DNA from: Deltaproteobacteria bacterium
GTDB taxonomy: Bacteria > Desulfobacterota > Desulfobacteria > Desulfobacterales > ETH-SRB1
Direction of reading: 5' to 3'
Assembly: GCA_030272815.1 (NCBI GenBank)
Contig: JAJSZT010000021.1
Coordinates: 1-49,333 of the forward strand
Length of the DNA stretch: 49,333 nt
Below are positions 32,329 to 41,748 of this stretch, piece by piece; positions within the stretch are counted from its first letter, which is position 1, and every line of letters begins with the position of its first letter. The position numbers and the translations under genes are program-made. The notes under the pieces were generated by a model. The model was not told where the DNA came from and did no database searches. It worked only from the letters and a program-made list of their open reading frames with translations.

Positions 32329-34110
32329 TTAACTAACTAATTTTAGAGAAAGCTCGTCGATTTGAGCCTTGCTCGTTTCCGCAGGTGCATTTGTGAGAAG
32401 GCATGCGGCCTTCTGGGTTTTTGGAAATGCAATAACATCACGTATGGAAGACTGTCCGCAGAGAATCATAACCAGCCTGTCAAAGCCGAATGCAATGCCT
32501 CCGTGGGGGGGAGCTCCTGACTCAAGTGCTGAAATCAGAAATCCGAATTTTTCCTCATAAGTTTCCCTATCAATACTCAACGCTTCAAACACCTTTTCCT
32601 GTTGATCCTTTTTATGGATACGTATGCTCCCGCCACCAATTTCTGAACCGTTTAAAACAAGATCATAAGCCCTGGATTTTACGGCAAGGGGGTCGTCTTT
32701 CAAAAGTTTTAAATCTTCTTCAAGTGGAGCTGTAAAAGGATGATGCAATGCCTGAAGCCTTTTTTCTGTTTCATCGTATTCAAGCAAAGGGAAATCAGTA
32801 ACCCATACAAAACTGAATTCATTTTCGTCTATCATGCCCAGCCTTTTCCCGAGATGGTTTCTAAGATACCCCAGAGCTTCATTTGTAACCTTTGGTTGAT
32901 CAGCAACAAAAAAAACAAGATCGCCAGGTTCCATTTTTAGGCGCTTGGCCAAAGCTTCTTTTTCTTCTTCTGTAAAAAATTTTGCTATGGGAGACTGCCA
33001 TGTATCTTCCTTGACTTTTATCCAGGCAAGGCCTTTTGCCCTGTATACTGCAACAAATTCAGCAAGATCATCGATTTCTTTCCGTGAAAAATATGAGCAG
33101 CCTTTTGCATTCAGTGCTTTGACTATTCCGCCTTTTTTAACAACACTGGAGAAAACCTTGAACCCGGATTTTTCAACGATATCCGATACATCTTTAAGTT
33201 CAAGGTCAAAGCGAATATCCGGTCTGTCAAGGCCGAAGCGGCTGACCGAATCTTTGTATGAAAGACGTAAAAAGGGAGGCTTGATCTCTATCCCAAGAAC
33301 ATCATTAAAAATTTCTTTCATCATGCCTTCAGTTATATCCATGATATCGTTTTCGCCGACAAATGACATCTCCATATCTATTTGTGTAAATTCCGGCTGG
33401 CGGTCCGCCCTCAGGTCTTCGTCTCTGAAGCAGCGAACTATCTGATAATAGCGGTCAAGCCCTGAGATCATCAAAAGTTGTTTAAAAAGCTGGGGTGATT
33501 GAGGCAGAGCATAAAACCGGCCGGGATTAACTCTGCTGGGGACAAGATAGTCTCTTGCGCCTTCAGGGGTGCTGCGCGTTAATACAGGTGTTTCAATTTC
33601 AAGAAATCCGAGCTTGTCAAGATAGTTCCTAACTGATGCGGCAGCCTTGTGACGCTTAATTATATTTTTTTGCATTTGTGGACGTCTGAGATCAATATGG
33701 CGATATTTGAGCCGTACTGTTTCCGACACATCAATTTTATCTTCGATTAAAAAAGCAGGCGTTTTAGCTGCATTTAAAATTTTAAGTTCAACGACCGTAA
33801 TTTCTATCTCTCCGGTTTTCAGGTTCGGATTGGTCATTCCTTCAGGCCTTGGATCAACAATTCCACGCACACCAATTACATATTCACTCCTGATCGCATG
33901 AGCCTTTTCGTGAACCTTTTTATCTTTCTTGGGATTAAAGACAACCTGGGTTATGCCTTCCCTGTCTCGTAAGTCAATAAATATGACCCCTCCGTGGTCC
34001 CTTCGGCGCTGAACCCATCCCATAAGCACAACTTCCCTGCCCACTGAGGCTGCATCAAGCTCACAGCAGTTGTGTGTTCTCCTCATTTCTCCAAGCATAT
34101 CATCCGACAA
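32329..34110 (-). CDS. aspS: Aspartyl-tRNA synthetase
   Basis: A class II synthetase of about 593 residues, the bacterial length with the GAD insertion domain. It has an N-terminal OB fold (VLMGWVQRRRDHGGVIFIDLRD), motif 1 region RSTPEGARDYLVPSR, QSPQLFKQLLM, motif 2 FRDEDLRADRQPEFTQID, and motif 3 GIAFGFDRLVMIL near the C-terminus. A TTG at 34110, 8 nt after AAAGGAG, is the best-placed start; an ATG at 34098 has no Shine-Dalgarno. Whether it is discriminating between Asp and Asn tRNAs cannot be read here, though a gatCAB was not seen in the window. It is next to tRNA-Asn. Confidence 0.97.
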   Translation of the reverse strand: MSDDMLGEMRRTHNCCELDAASVGREVVLMGWVQRRRDHGGVIFIDLRDREGITQVVFNPKKDKKVHEKAHAIRSEYVIGVRGIVDPRPEGMTNPNLKTGEIEITVVELKILNAAKTPAFLIEDKIDVSETVRLKYRHIDLRRPQMQKNIIKRHKAAASVRNYLDKLGFLEIETPVLTRSTPEGARDYLVPSRVNPGRFYALPQSPQLFKQLLMISGLDRYYQIVRCFRDEDLRADRQPEFTQIDMEMSFVGENDIMDITEGMMKEIFNDVLGIEIKPPFLRLSYKDSVSRFGLDRPDIRFDLELKDVSDIVEKSGFKVFSSVVKKGGIVKALNAKGCSYFSRKEIDDLAEFVAVYRAKGLAWIKVKEDTWQSPIAKFFTEEEKEALAKRLKMEPGDLVFFVADQPKVTNEALGYLRNHLGKRLGMIDENEFSFVWVTDFPLLEYDETEKRLQALHHPFTAPLEEDLKLLKDDPLAVKSRAYDLVLNGSEIGGGSIRIHKKDQQEKVFEALSIDRETYEEKFGFLISALESGAPPHGGIAFGFDRLVMILCGQSSIRDVIAFPKTQKAACLLTNAPAETSKAQIDELSLKLVS

Positions 34111-34138
34111 TGCATTTACTCCTTTCAAATTTTATAAT

Positions 34139-34349
34139 CGTAATAGTTCACCACGGATTTTTACGGAATTACACTGAATTATCAATAGACCCGCTCTCAA
34201 GCGAATTGTTTTGAAATAATTGATCAATTGGGCTTCTTTCTGATCTTCCGTTCAATTTTCATCGCTCTCTAACCGTGAACCTGGGTAGTTACACTTACTC
34301 ATTGTTTACAATTTTCAGTGAAACTCCGTGTCGTTCCGTGGTGAATTTT
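34139..34349. repeat. Inverted-repeat element between aspS and hisS
   Basis: TTCACCACGGA near 34146 and its complement TCCGTGGTGAA near 34336 are arms that extend with mismatches over about 35 nt (further matching CACTGAA / TTCAGTG). It also contains an ACCTGGGTAGTTAC word, as in the GTAACTACT family. It has no gene. Confidence 0.6.
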
Positions 34350-34352
34350 TAT

Positions 34353-35609
34353 TTATAATCTAATTTCTGCTTTCACTTTTTCTACTAAACTTTCTATAGG
34401 GATTGAAATCTGTTTTTTAGTTGTCATATTCCGGAGAATAACTGATCCTTCTTCAAGTTCATTGTCTCCTACAATAAGCACATACGAGGCTTTAAGCCTG
34501 TCTGCACGTTTCATCTGGCTTTTCAGGCTTCTATTGCTCAAATCCATTTCAGGCCGAATTCCTTCAAGACCAAAATTGCAGCTCCATTCAAAAGCTAAAG
34601 GTCTGCTTTTTTCGCCAAGCGCAGCTATATAAATATCAGGCTTTTGTAAAAGGTCTTTATTCCTAAGACCTGTTATTTCTGCCAGCCTGTCAAGGCCTAT
34701 TGCAAAGCCGGTTGCGGGCTGGTCAGGTCCTCCTAAAGCCTTTACCAGACCATCATAACGTCCGCCACCGGCAACAGCATTCTGGGCACCTAATAAACCT
34801 GTCTGAATTTCAAAAGTAGTGCGGGTATAATAGTCAAGACCTCTTACCAGGTGTTTGTCGATCACAAATGGAATTTTAAATTTTTCAAGCGCATATTTAA
34901 CTGTCTCAAAGTGTTGGCTGCATTCAGGACATAAATAATCTATTATAGCAGGAGCATCAATTATGGCCTCACGGCATGAAGAACTTTTGCAGTCAAGCAC
35001 CCTTAGAGGATTTTTTTTGCTTCTTCTAAGACAATCCCGGCATAATTTTTCTGTTACAGATGAAAGAAAAATAGAAAGAGATTCCTTAAAATTTAAACGG
35101 CATTTGGGGCAACCCAATGAATTTATGTGGGGTTTTGCGTCCGTTACTTCAAGCATGGAAAAAAGTTTCACAGCCAGAAAAATAAGCTGCGCATCAATAA
35201 ATGGCGAATCTATACCAAACACTTCGGCATTAATCTGATAGAATTGCCTATACCTTCCTTTTTGGGGTCTTTCTCTGCGAAACATCGGCCCGATGCTATA
35301 AAATTTCTGCACAGGATCCTTTGCATACATTTTATGCTGAATATATGAACGAACAACAGATGCTGTAGCTTCCGGCCGCAGTGTAATAAGATCTCCCTTT
35401 TTGTCCGGGAAGGTATACATTTCTTTTTCTACAATATCGGTATCCTCTCCAATGCTCCTTGCAAAAAGCTCAGTACGTTCCAGAATCGGCAGCCGGATTT
35501 CCTTAAATCCAAAATCCTCAAAAAGTGAGCGGGCGGTTTTTTCTATATTTTGCCAGATCTCAACTTCTCCTGGAAGAATATCTTTAAATCCTCTAATTAA
35601 TTGAATCAT
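34353..35609 (-). CDS. hisS: Histidyl-tRNA synthetase
   Basis: A 418-residue class II synthetase. It begins 'MIQLIRGFKDILPGEVEIW', has motif 1/2 segments LRPEATASVVRSYIQ and RRERPQKGRYRQFYQ, the HisA signature LVRGLDYYTRTTFE, and motif 3 GGGRYDGLV...GFAIGLDRLAE. It also keeps a Cys cluster (CPKC and CRDCLRR) in the insertion. The C-terminal anticodon-binding domain is complete. aspS-hisS adjacency is common; here about 240 bp containing repeats separates them. Confidence 0.98.
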   Translation of the reverse strand: MIQLIRGFKDILPGEVEIWQNIEKTARSLFEDFGFKEIRLPILERTELFARSIGEDTDIVEKEMYTFPDKKGDLITLRPEATASVVRSYIQHKMYAKDPVQKFYSIGPMFRRERPQKGRYRQFYQINAEVFGIDSPFIDAQLIFLAVKLFSMLEVTDAKPHINSLGCPKCRLNFKESLSIFLSSVTEKLCRDCLRRSKKNPLRVLDCKSSSCREAIIDAPAIIDYLCPECSQHFETVKYALEKFKIPFVIDKHLVRGLDYYTRTTFEIQTGLLGAQNAVAGGGRYDGLVKALGGPDQPATGFAIGLDRLAEITGLRNKDLLQKPDIYIAALGEKSRPLAFEWSCNFGLEGIRPEMDLSNRSLKSQMKRADRLKASYVLIVGDNELEEGSVILRNMTTKKQISIPIESLVEKVKAEIRL

Positions 35610-35656
35610 TATAGTAACTACTCAGGTTGTCAGGTTCACAGTTCAGGGTTTGCCTG

Positions 35657-35717
35657 GTTCCCATGCTCCGGCGTGGGAACCCATATGGTATGCATTCCCA
35701 CGCCGGAGCATGGGAAC
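35657..35717. repeat. Perfect 23-bp palindrome
   Basis: Arms 35657-35679 and 35695-35717 (core CATGCTCCGGCGTGGGAA) are perfect reverse complements with a 15-nt loop that contains CATATG. It lies in the hisS-panB gap. It is much richer in G+C than its surroundings and resembles an extragenic palindrome family of deltaproteobacteria and other bacteria. The rest of 35718-35971 shows no gene. Confidence 0.85.
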
Positions 35718-35971
35718 GAGAAAAAAAGGAGTATGGTATAATAATTGGTAAGCGTTCACGGAACGTCGAAATTAGAAATTTGGTCTTCATGCTTTTGTAC
35801 TGTTCTTCCCAATTTCCAATTTCAAGTTTCAAGCCGTGAACGGCTACTAATTTATAAACTTATTTTTATATCTTAATATACTCTATTAAGTCAATACTAA
35901 TGTTTTCCTTGACATGATATGTTTAAATTTATAAAAATTCTGTAAAAATAATAGGTTAAGAGGATAATACC

Positions 35972-36760
35972 ATGCAATCACAGGTTACAATCAAAACTTT
36001 GTATAGAATGAAGGAAAAGGGCGAAAAGATTGTTGCCCTTACAGCCTATGACTTTCCATTTGCCAGGATGGTTGATGAGTCTGGAGTGCACCTGATACTT
36101 GTAGGAGATTCATTGGGAATGGTGGTTCAGGGAGAATTAAGCACACTGCCTGTTACAATGGATGAGATGGTTTATCATACCCGTATTGTATCCAAAGCCG
36201 TCCGGAACGCGATGATTATAGGCGATATGCCTTTTATGTCTTACCAGCCAGGCAAGGAGCATGCAATTGCCAATGCAGGAAGGTTTCTTAAAGAAGCTGG
36301 AGCAGCAGCGGTTAAACTTGAAGGAGGCGCAGCGGTCAGTGAGATAATTAAAGCAATATCAGAGGTAGGGATTCCAGTAATGGCTCATATCGGCCTTACC
36401 CCTCAGTCTGTTCATCAAATGGGAGGCTACAAGGTTCAGCATGATGAAGAACGGCTGATGTCGGATGCTCTTGAAATAGAAGCAGCAGGAGCATTCTCTG
36501 TTGTTTTAGAAGGAATTCCATCTGAAATTTCTGAAAAGATAACAAAAGCCCTGACAATTCCGACCATTGGGATTGGTGCAGGCCCGCATTGTGACGGACA
36601 GATCCTTGTTCTTCACGATCTCCTTGGATTAAATGAAAGACATATCCCGAAATTTGTTAAGCAATACGCCAGAATTGTTGATGAAGCTAAAAATGGGATA
36701 AAACAATATGTTGAAGAAGTGCAGGCGGGTAAATTCCCCGGCAAAGAACATAGTTATTGA
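35972..36760 (+). CDS. panB: 3-methyl-2-oxobutanoate hydroxymethyltransferase
   Basis: A 262-residue enzyme that makes ketopantoate from 2-ketoisovalerate and methylenetetrahydrofolate, the first step of pantothenate synthesis. Signatures are [29 protein letters not shown] (metal Asp), VIGDMPF-like [38 protein letters not shown] (metal His) and [19 protein letters not shown] precedes the ATG. No panC or panD follows. Confidence 0.98.
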   Translation: MQSQVTIKTLYRMKEKGEKIVALTAYDFPFARMVDESGVHLILVGDSLGMVVQGELSTLPVTMDEMVYHTRIVSKAVRNAMIIGDMPFMSYQPGKEHAIANAGRFLKEAGAAAVKLEGGAAVSEIIKAISEVGIPVMAHIGLTPQSVHQMGGYKVQHDEERLMSDALEIEAAGAFSVVLEGIPSEISEKITKALTIPTIGIGAGPHCDGQILVLHDLLGLNERHIPKFVKQYARIVDEAKNGIKQYVEEVQAGKFPGKEHSY

Positions 36761-36774
36761 GTAACCGTGAACCG

Positions 36775-36999
36775 TTATTGATTCCCGAAATTGTTCTGTC
36801 CGCCGCAGTCAGGGCACTGCCAGGTTATTCCATTACATGACATTCCCCAGACATTTTCATACATGCAGTCCTGACAAATTGCAAAGCCGCACCTGCATGT
36901 CCAGAAAAAGGGGGCTTTATTGCCGCAGCAATGGCAGTTTGTAGGCTTTGATCGGAGCCGTCTTTCCCGGTATTTCAATTTAGTTGAAGAGCCTGTCAT
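36775..36999 (-). CDS. Small zinc-ribbon protein
   Basis: A 74-residue protein with four Cys pairs: CHCC at 22-25, CRC near 35, CQDC near 42 and CPDC near 62, in the order of one or two zinc ribbons. It lies just after, and overlaps by 20 bp, the CoA-binding protein gene, so the two are probably translationally coupled. I do not recognise a function; related small zinc-ribbon proteins occur beside metabolic genes in sulfate reducers. Confidence 0.7.
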   Translation of the reverse strand: MTGSSTKLKYRERRLRSKPTNCHCCGNKAPFFWTCRCGFAICQDCMYENVWGMSCNGITWQCPDCGGQNNFGNQ

Positions 37000-37402
37000 G
37001 TTCTACACTTATGCAATGGTTCATCACGACATCTATACCTGCTTTTGTCAGTAATTCTGCCGCTTCATGATTTTCTATATTAAGCTGCATCCAGAAAACT
37101 TTTGGCTTGATTCGGATAGCTTCATGTGCATGCGGCATTATCTGAGAGGGGTTTCTAAATACATTAACAATATCTACAGGCTCCTTAATATCTTCTATTG
37201 ATGAATATGCTTTTTCTCCAAGTATCTCCTTTTGCTTGGGCCGAACTGGAATAATTTTGTAACCTTGATCTTTAAGATATTTGGCAACAATATGAGAGTC
37301 TCTTTGCGGTTTAGGGCTCAAACCTAAAACCGCTATGTTTTTTGAACCTGCCAGAATATGTTTTATTTCACTGTCTTCAGTAATTATTTTGCCTGATTTC
37401 AA
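36980..37402 (-). CDS. CoA-binding protein, YccU-like
   Basis: A 140-residue Rossmann protein of the CoA_binding_2 family. It has the nucleotide-binding start NIAVLGLSPKPQRDSHIVAKY, then IIPVRPKQKEILGEKAY, the DIVNVFRNP segment, KVFWMQL, and ends near MNHCISVEHDRL. The family resembles the CoA-binding part of succinyl-CoA synthetase and ADP-forming ligases, but its cellular role is not settled. It overlaps the zinc-ribbon gene at its 3' end and diverges from polA. Confidence 0.9.
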   Translation of the reverse strand: MKSGKIITEDSEIKHILAGSKNIAVLGLSPKPQRDSHIVAKYLKDQGYKIIPVRPKQKEILGEKAYSSIEDIKEPVDIVNVFRNPSQIMPHAHEAIRIKPKVFWMQLNIENHEAAELLTKAGIDVVMNHCISVEHDRLFN

Positions 37403-37546
37403 TATTAATCTCCTGTTGTTTTATGTTGTTAATTATAGTAGGTAATTATGAATAAAATTTGTGTCTTCTCAATGAGTCAATACCCTGATTTATTGAGATG
37501 TTAGTAAACATTAATGCAGAGATAAAAATATGTCAATTAAACGATT

Positions 37547-40225
37547 ATGTATAAAGACAAAACAATATACCTGATAGACGGCAGTGCATATATCTACCGT
37601 GCTTATCATGCAATCAGGGGACTTTCCAATTCAAAGGGCCTTCCCACAAATGCTGTTTTGGGTTTTACAAAAATGCTTTTAAAGCTCATAGAAGATCGTA
37701 ATCCAGAATACGCAGGAATGTTTTTTGACGTAAAAGGCCCTACTTTTAGACATGAAATGTTTGACGCCTATAAAGCCAACCGTCCTCCCATGCCGGAAGA
37801 TTTATCGATTCAAATTCCATATATAAAGGATATAACAAAAGGGTTCAACATACCGGTTGTTGAAATGTCTGGCTACGAAGCCGACGATCTTATAGGCACA
37901 CTTGCGCGCAAGGCGGAGGAAGCAGGATTTTCTGTAATTATGGTTACAGGCGATAAAGATTTCATGCAGCTTGTTACAGATAAGTCTATTATCTGGGACC
38001 CAATGAAGGAAAAGACAATTGATAGTGATTTTATTAAAGATACATATGGACTTGAACCTGGCCAGATGGTTGATGTTATGGGGCTTTCCGGTGATTCTGC
38101 CGATAATATTCCCGGCGTACCCGGGATGGGTCCAAAGACTTCGCTTGCATTGATAAAGACGTTTGGAAGCATGGAGCATTTATATGAGCAGGTAGATACA
38201 ATAAAGAAAAAAAAGCAACGTGAAAATCTTGTCCGCTATAAAGAACAGGCATTATTAAGCAGAGAACTTGTTAAAATAAACGACAGCGTATCCTTGTCAT
38301 TTACACCTGAAGACTTTAAATATAAAGCTCCTGACAGCGCCGTTCTCTCCGAACTCTTTAAAAAACTGGAATTCAGGCAGTTGCAGCAGTCTGTTATAAA
38401 ACAGGCGGATTTATCAAAAAAGAAATACAAGGCAGTATTGAGTATTAATGAGCTTTCCGATCTGGTTGCAATTTTAGAGGCTTCAGGTTTATTTGCCCTT
38501 GATACTGAAACTACCTCTAAAGATCCAATGGCGGCAGAGCTTGTGGGTTTGTCTTTTTCAGTAAAGGCTGACGAGGCATTTTATATTCCGTGCGCTCATG
38601 AATATAAAAACGCGCCAAAACAGCTTAAGCGGGATGAAGTTTTGAAGATGCTTAAGCTGGTACTTGAAAATCATAAACTAAAAAAAATAGGCCAGAACAT
38701 AAAATATGACTGGATTGTCCTTTTACGTCATGGAATAAATCTTTCCGGAGTAAAATTTGATACCATGCTGGCATCTTACCTTATTAACCCTTCGAAACGC
38801 GCTCACAATCTTGACCAGATTGCTCTTGATTTTCTCGATCACAAGACGATTTCGTACAAGGAAGTAGCAGGTAAAGGTAAAAATGCTTCCTGTTTCTCAA
38901 AGGTTTCCCTTGAAAAGGCTGTGCCGTATGCCTGCGAGGATGCTGATATTACGCTTATGGCTTACAATGTACTTATGCCCATGCTGAAAGACCTGGGGCT
39001 TGAAGAACTTTTTGAAAAAGTAGAAATGCCCCTTGTGCAGGTCCTTATGAAAATGGAAATGACGGGAATTAATGTTGATAGAGAAAAGCTGATGGTTCTT
39101 TCAAAATCATTTGAACATCAGCTTGATCAGCTTGAAAGCAGTATATATTCAATCGCAGGGGAAGAATTTAACATCAGATCTTCACAGCAACTGGGCAAAA
39201 TACTTTTTGAAAAACTAAAATTGCCGGTGCAAAAGAAGACAAAAAAGAAGACAGGCTATTCAACTGATGTAGATGTTCTTGAAGTTCTTGCAGAGCAGCA
39301 CGAACTTCCTGCTTTAATATTAAGGCACCGGACTCTTGCAAAACTTAAGTCAACATATGCTGATGCTTTGATAGATCTTGCAAATCCGGAAACAGGACGC
39401 ATCCATACTTCGTACAATCAGACGGTTACTGCTACAGGCCGCCTTAGCAGCTCTGAACCGAATCTCCAGAATATTCCGGTCCGAACCGATGAGGGAAGAG
39501 AGATAAGAAAAGCTTTTATCCCAAAAAAAGGATGGTATCTGCTTGCTGCAGATTATTCTCAGATAGAACTCCGCATACTTGCCCATTATTCAGATGATAA
39601 AATACTTATCAAGGCTTTTAAAGAAGATGAAGATATACATACCCGGACTGCAACAGAGGTTTTTCAGGTTTTTCCATCTTTAATTAATTCCGAATTAAGG
39701 CAGCAGGCCAAGGTTATAAACTTCGGCATTATTTATGGAATGAGTCCCTACGGTCTTTCCAAAGAGCTGGGCATAAGCCAGAAAATGGCAAAAACCTATA
39801 TACATAATTACTTTACAAGATACAGCGGCGTAAAGCAATTTATAGATGAAACAATAAAACAGGTCCGGATTTCAAAGAAGACAAGCACTTTGCTTGGCCG
39901 TATTCGTCTTCTGCCGGATATTAACAGCTCAAATAAAAACTTGCGTGAGTTTGCCGAAAGAACCGCAATAAATACTCCTATCCAGGGAACGGCGGCAGAT
40001 CTGATAAAGATAGCCATGATAACTGTGGACTCTGCATTTACAGAAAAAAGGCTTAAATCTGCAATGCTGCTTTCCGTACATGATGAGATAGTTTTTGAAG
40101 TGCCTCCTGATGAACTGGATACAGTCAGAAGTCTTGTTAAAGATATAATGGAGGGTGTCTGGAATCTGAAGGTGCCGCTGAAGGTTAATATGGCGGTAGG
40201 AGAGAATTGGGCTCAAGCCAAATAG
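37547..40225 (+). CDS. polA: DNA polymerase I
   Basis: An 892-residue repair/Okazaki-fragment polymerase with three domains. The 5'-3' exonuclease (1-290) has the acidic patches 'LIDGSAYIYRAYHAIRG', GYEADDLIG, VTGDKDFMQLV and SGDSADNIPGVPGMGPKT. The 3'-5' exonuclease appears active: DTETTSKDP, NIKYDW and YACEDADITL keep the acidic residues. The polymerase domain has motif A DYSQIELRILAH, motif B RQQAKVINFGIIYGMS, and motif C SVHDEIVFE. Length and layout are standard. It is divergent from the CoA-binding protein. Confidence 0.99.
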   Translation: MYKDKTIYLIDGSAYIYRAYHAIRGLSNSKGLPTNAVLGFTKMLLKLIEDRNPEYAGMFFDVKGPTFRHEMFDAYKANRPPMPEDLSIQIPYIKDITKGFNIPVVEMSGYEADDLIGTLARKAEEAGFSVIMVTGDKDFMQLVTDKSIIWDPMKEKTIDSDFIKDTYGLEPGQMVDVMGLSGDSADNIPGVPGMGPKTSLALIKTFGSMEHLYEQVDTIKKKKQRENLVRYKEQALLSRELVKINDSVSLSFTPEDFKYKAPDSAVLSELFKKLEFRQLQQSVIKQADLSKKKYKAVLSINELSDLVAILEASGLFALDTETTSKDPMAAELVGLSFSVKADEAFYIPCAHEYKNAPKQLKRDEVLKMLKLVLENHKLKKIGQNIKYDWIVLLRHGINLSGVKFDTMLASYLINPSKRAHNLDQIALDFLDHKTISYKEVAGKGKNASCFSKVSLEKAVPYACEDADITLMAYNVLMPMLKDLGLEELFEKVEMPLVQVLMKMEMTGINVDREKLMVLSKSFEHQLDQLESSIYSIAGEEFNIRSSQQLGKILFEKLKLPVQKKTKKKTGYSTDVDVLEVLAEQHELPALILRHRTLAKLKSTYADALIDLANPETGRIHTSYNQTVTATGRLSSSEPNLQNIPVRTDEGREIRKAFIPKKGWYLLAADYSQIELRILAHYSDDKILIKAFKEDEDIHTRTATEVFQVFPSLINSELRQQAKVINFGIIYGMSPYGLSKELGISQKMAKTYIHNYFTRYSGVKQFIDETIKQVRISKKTSTLLGRIRLLPDINSSNKNLREFAERTAINTPIQGTAADLIKIAMITVDSAFTEKRLKSAMLLSVHDEIVFEVPPDELDTVRSLVKDIMEGVWNLKVPLKVNMAVGENWAQAK

Positions 40226-40488
40226 TTTCCGGCTGGAAACGGCCCTTTTTCGCAATCTCTGTGTCAATCTTCGGGATTTATTTGTGCGGCGTACTAAAAA
40301 AATCCTTTATTAAAAAAATATCAATAATAAACCTTGCTTTCCGTCTAAAAGGTGTTATTATTTCTTTAATCAATAAAGGCCTGTTCTTAATTGGCGGGCC
40401 GGTTTCGTTCTAAAGGAAAGTACCATTTGTCAAAGTGGCGCCCTGAAGTCTGGGACTATGAGAATTACTGAAAAGGAGGGTGTTAATT
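40226..40488 (+). promoter_or_regulatory. Long leader region of the cold-shock gene
   Basis: There are 263 bp without a gene between polA and the cold-shock gene. AGGAGGG (40474-40480) lies 8 nt before its ATG. AAAGGCCTG...GGCGGGCC stretches could fold. Cold-shock genes often have long structured leaders that control translation, and the length here fits, but I see no motif that proves it. Confidence 0.35.
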
Positions 40489-40689
40489 ATGGCTAATGGA
40501 ATTGTAAAATGGTTTAATAGCGGTAAAGGGTTTGGCTTCATTGAGCAGGAAGATGGTCCGGATGTATTTGTTCATCATTCAGCAATCAATGCAAGTGGTT
40601 TTAAGTCTCTTGAAGAAGGCGACCGAGTTACCTTTGACATTGAGCAGGGTCAAAAAGGTCCCGCTGCAGCAAATGTCACCACGGTTTAG
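40489..40689 (+). CDS. csp: Cold-shock domain protein
   Basis: A 66-residue single OB-fold protein that binds RNA and single-stranded DNA. RNP1 is KGFGFIEQ and RNP2 is VFVHHSAI, with the N-terminal [14 protein letters not shown] typical of CspA-like proteins. The ATG at 40489 follows AGGAGGG; an upstream alternative start at 40480 lies inside that site. It is followed by a strong intrinsic terminator, so it is a single-gene transcript. Confidence 0.97.
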   Translation: MANGIVKWFNSGKGFGFIEQEDGPDVFVHHSAINASGFKSLEEGDRVTFDIEQGQKGPAAANVTTV

Positions 40690-40708
40690 ACCAATATTTC
40701 TGAGTTAA

Positions 40709-40749
40709 AAAAAGGGCATTCCATCGAATTATGAGGGAATGCCCTTTTT
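40709..40749 (+). terminator. Rho-independent terminator of the cold-shock gene
   Basis: AAAAAGGGCATTCC (40709-40722) pairs with GGAATGCCCTTTTT (40736-40749), 14 bp with a 13-nt loop, ending in a T-run. It would also stop minus-strand transcripts from the M28 peptidase. Confidence 0.9.
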
Positions 40750-40807
40750 GTTTTGCCTCCTAAAGATCCAGCCAACATCACTCAACTCCCACCGTAGTTG
40801 GGTGAAT

Positions 40808-41680
40808 TCACTTTGTAAGTCGTTCGACAGCCGCTTTTACTCCATGAACCACTTTTGCCATTCTTTCATAATCAAGTGTGTCATACGTATCACTTTCTGT
40901 GTGGTAGTAAGGATTTCGATAAAAAGCGGTATCAGTTATCATTACAGCACGATAACCAAACTTATAAAATGACCAGTGGTCTGAAAAGTCAATTCCTATA
41001 ACTATAGGTAAAGCATTATACGAAAAAATCGGAATGTCTGTTCCCTCTTTGAAACCTTTCTTGACCTTTTCCGTGAATTTTCTTGACCTGAGGTTTCCAA
41101 CTGCTGCTATAAAATTACCTTTGGTCGAAAATTTTCGCTTCATGAAAGGAAGCGGAAATTCCTGGCTGCCAGGGCTATCCACAAAATACCCGATCATCTC
41201 AAGACAGATCATGCCAAGAATTTTTTGACGATTCTTCTTTAGCATTTGCGCATAGTGGTAACTACCCATATTTTTCGTTCTATATACCGGTGGTTCCTCA
41301 AGAGCAAAAGCAACAAACTGAATTGCTGAGGCCACCCTTGATTTTGAGACAAGTCTTGCGATTTCCAAAAGACCGGCAACTGCACTTGCATTGTCATCTG
41401 CTCCAGGACTACCGGCAACTGTATCGTAATGAGCTCCCAGTACAACTATCTCTTCCTTTTTGTTTGATCCAGGTATGCTACCAATAATATTTCGATAAGT
41501 ATTTCTTCGGAACACAAAAGATTGCTCATTAACATGACAGCCATATTCTTTAAAGCGGCGGGATATATATTCTGCGACCTGGTAAAGCTTTTCGTGGTCA
41601 TTGTAACTTCGTGGGCCTATCTCAACAGAAAGATAGCGGATGGTTTCTTGCAAGCGTTTTATACTTTCCTCGAGTTTCAT
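40808..41680 (-). CDS. M28-family zinc aminopeptidase
   Basis: A 290-residue protein with the two-zinc M28 pattern: H84 and D86 in GAHYDTV, D95 in GADDNASAVAG, catalytic Glu pair E128/E129 in FALEEP, and a C-terminal His in YYHTESDTYDTL. Many M28 peptidases are secreted, but I see no signal peptide, so this one is probably cytoplasmic. Its substrate is unknown. It converges on the cold-shock gene and is downstream of the AbiE-like pair on the same strand, with a gap of 68 bp. Confidence 0.95.
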   Translation of the reverse strand: MKLEESIKRLQETIRYLSVEIGPRSYNDHEKLYQVAEYISRRFKEYGCHVNEQSFVFRRNTYRNIIGSIPGSNKKEEIVVLGAHYDTVAGSPGADDNASAVAGLLEIARLVSKSRVASAIQFVAFALEEPPVYRTKNMGSYHYAQMLKKNRQKILGMICLEMIGYFVDSPGSQEFPLPFMKRKFSTKGNFIAAVGNLRSRKFTEKVKKGFKEGTDIPIFSYNALPIVIGIDFSDHWSFYKFGYRAVMITDTAFYRNPYYHTESDTYDTLDYERMAKVVHGVKAAVERLTK

Positions 41681-41748
41681 ATTAAGCCTTTAACGTCGAT
41701 AGATGTCTCCAACTTTTAATTTTTGAACAATATCCACTGAGCTAATAA

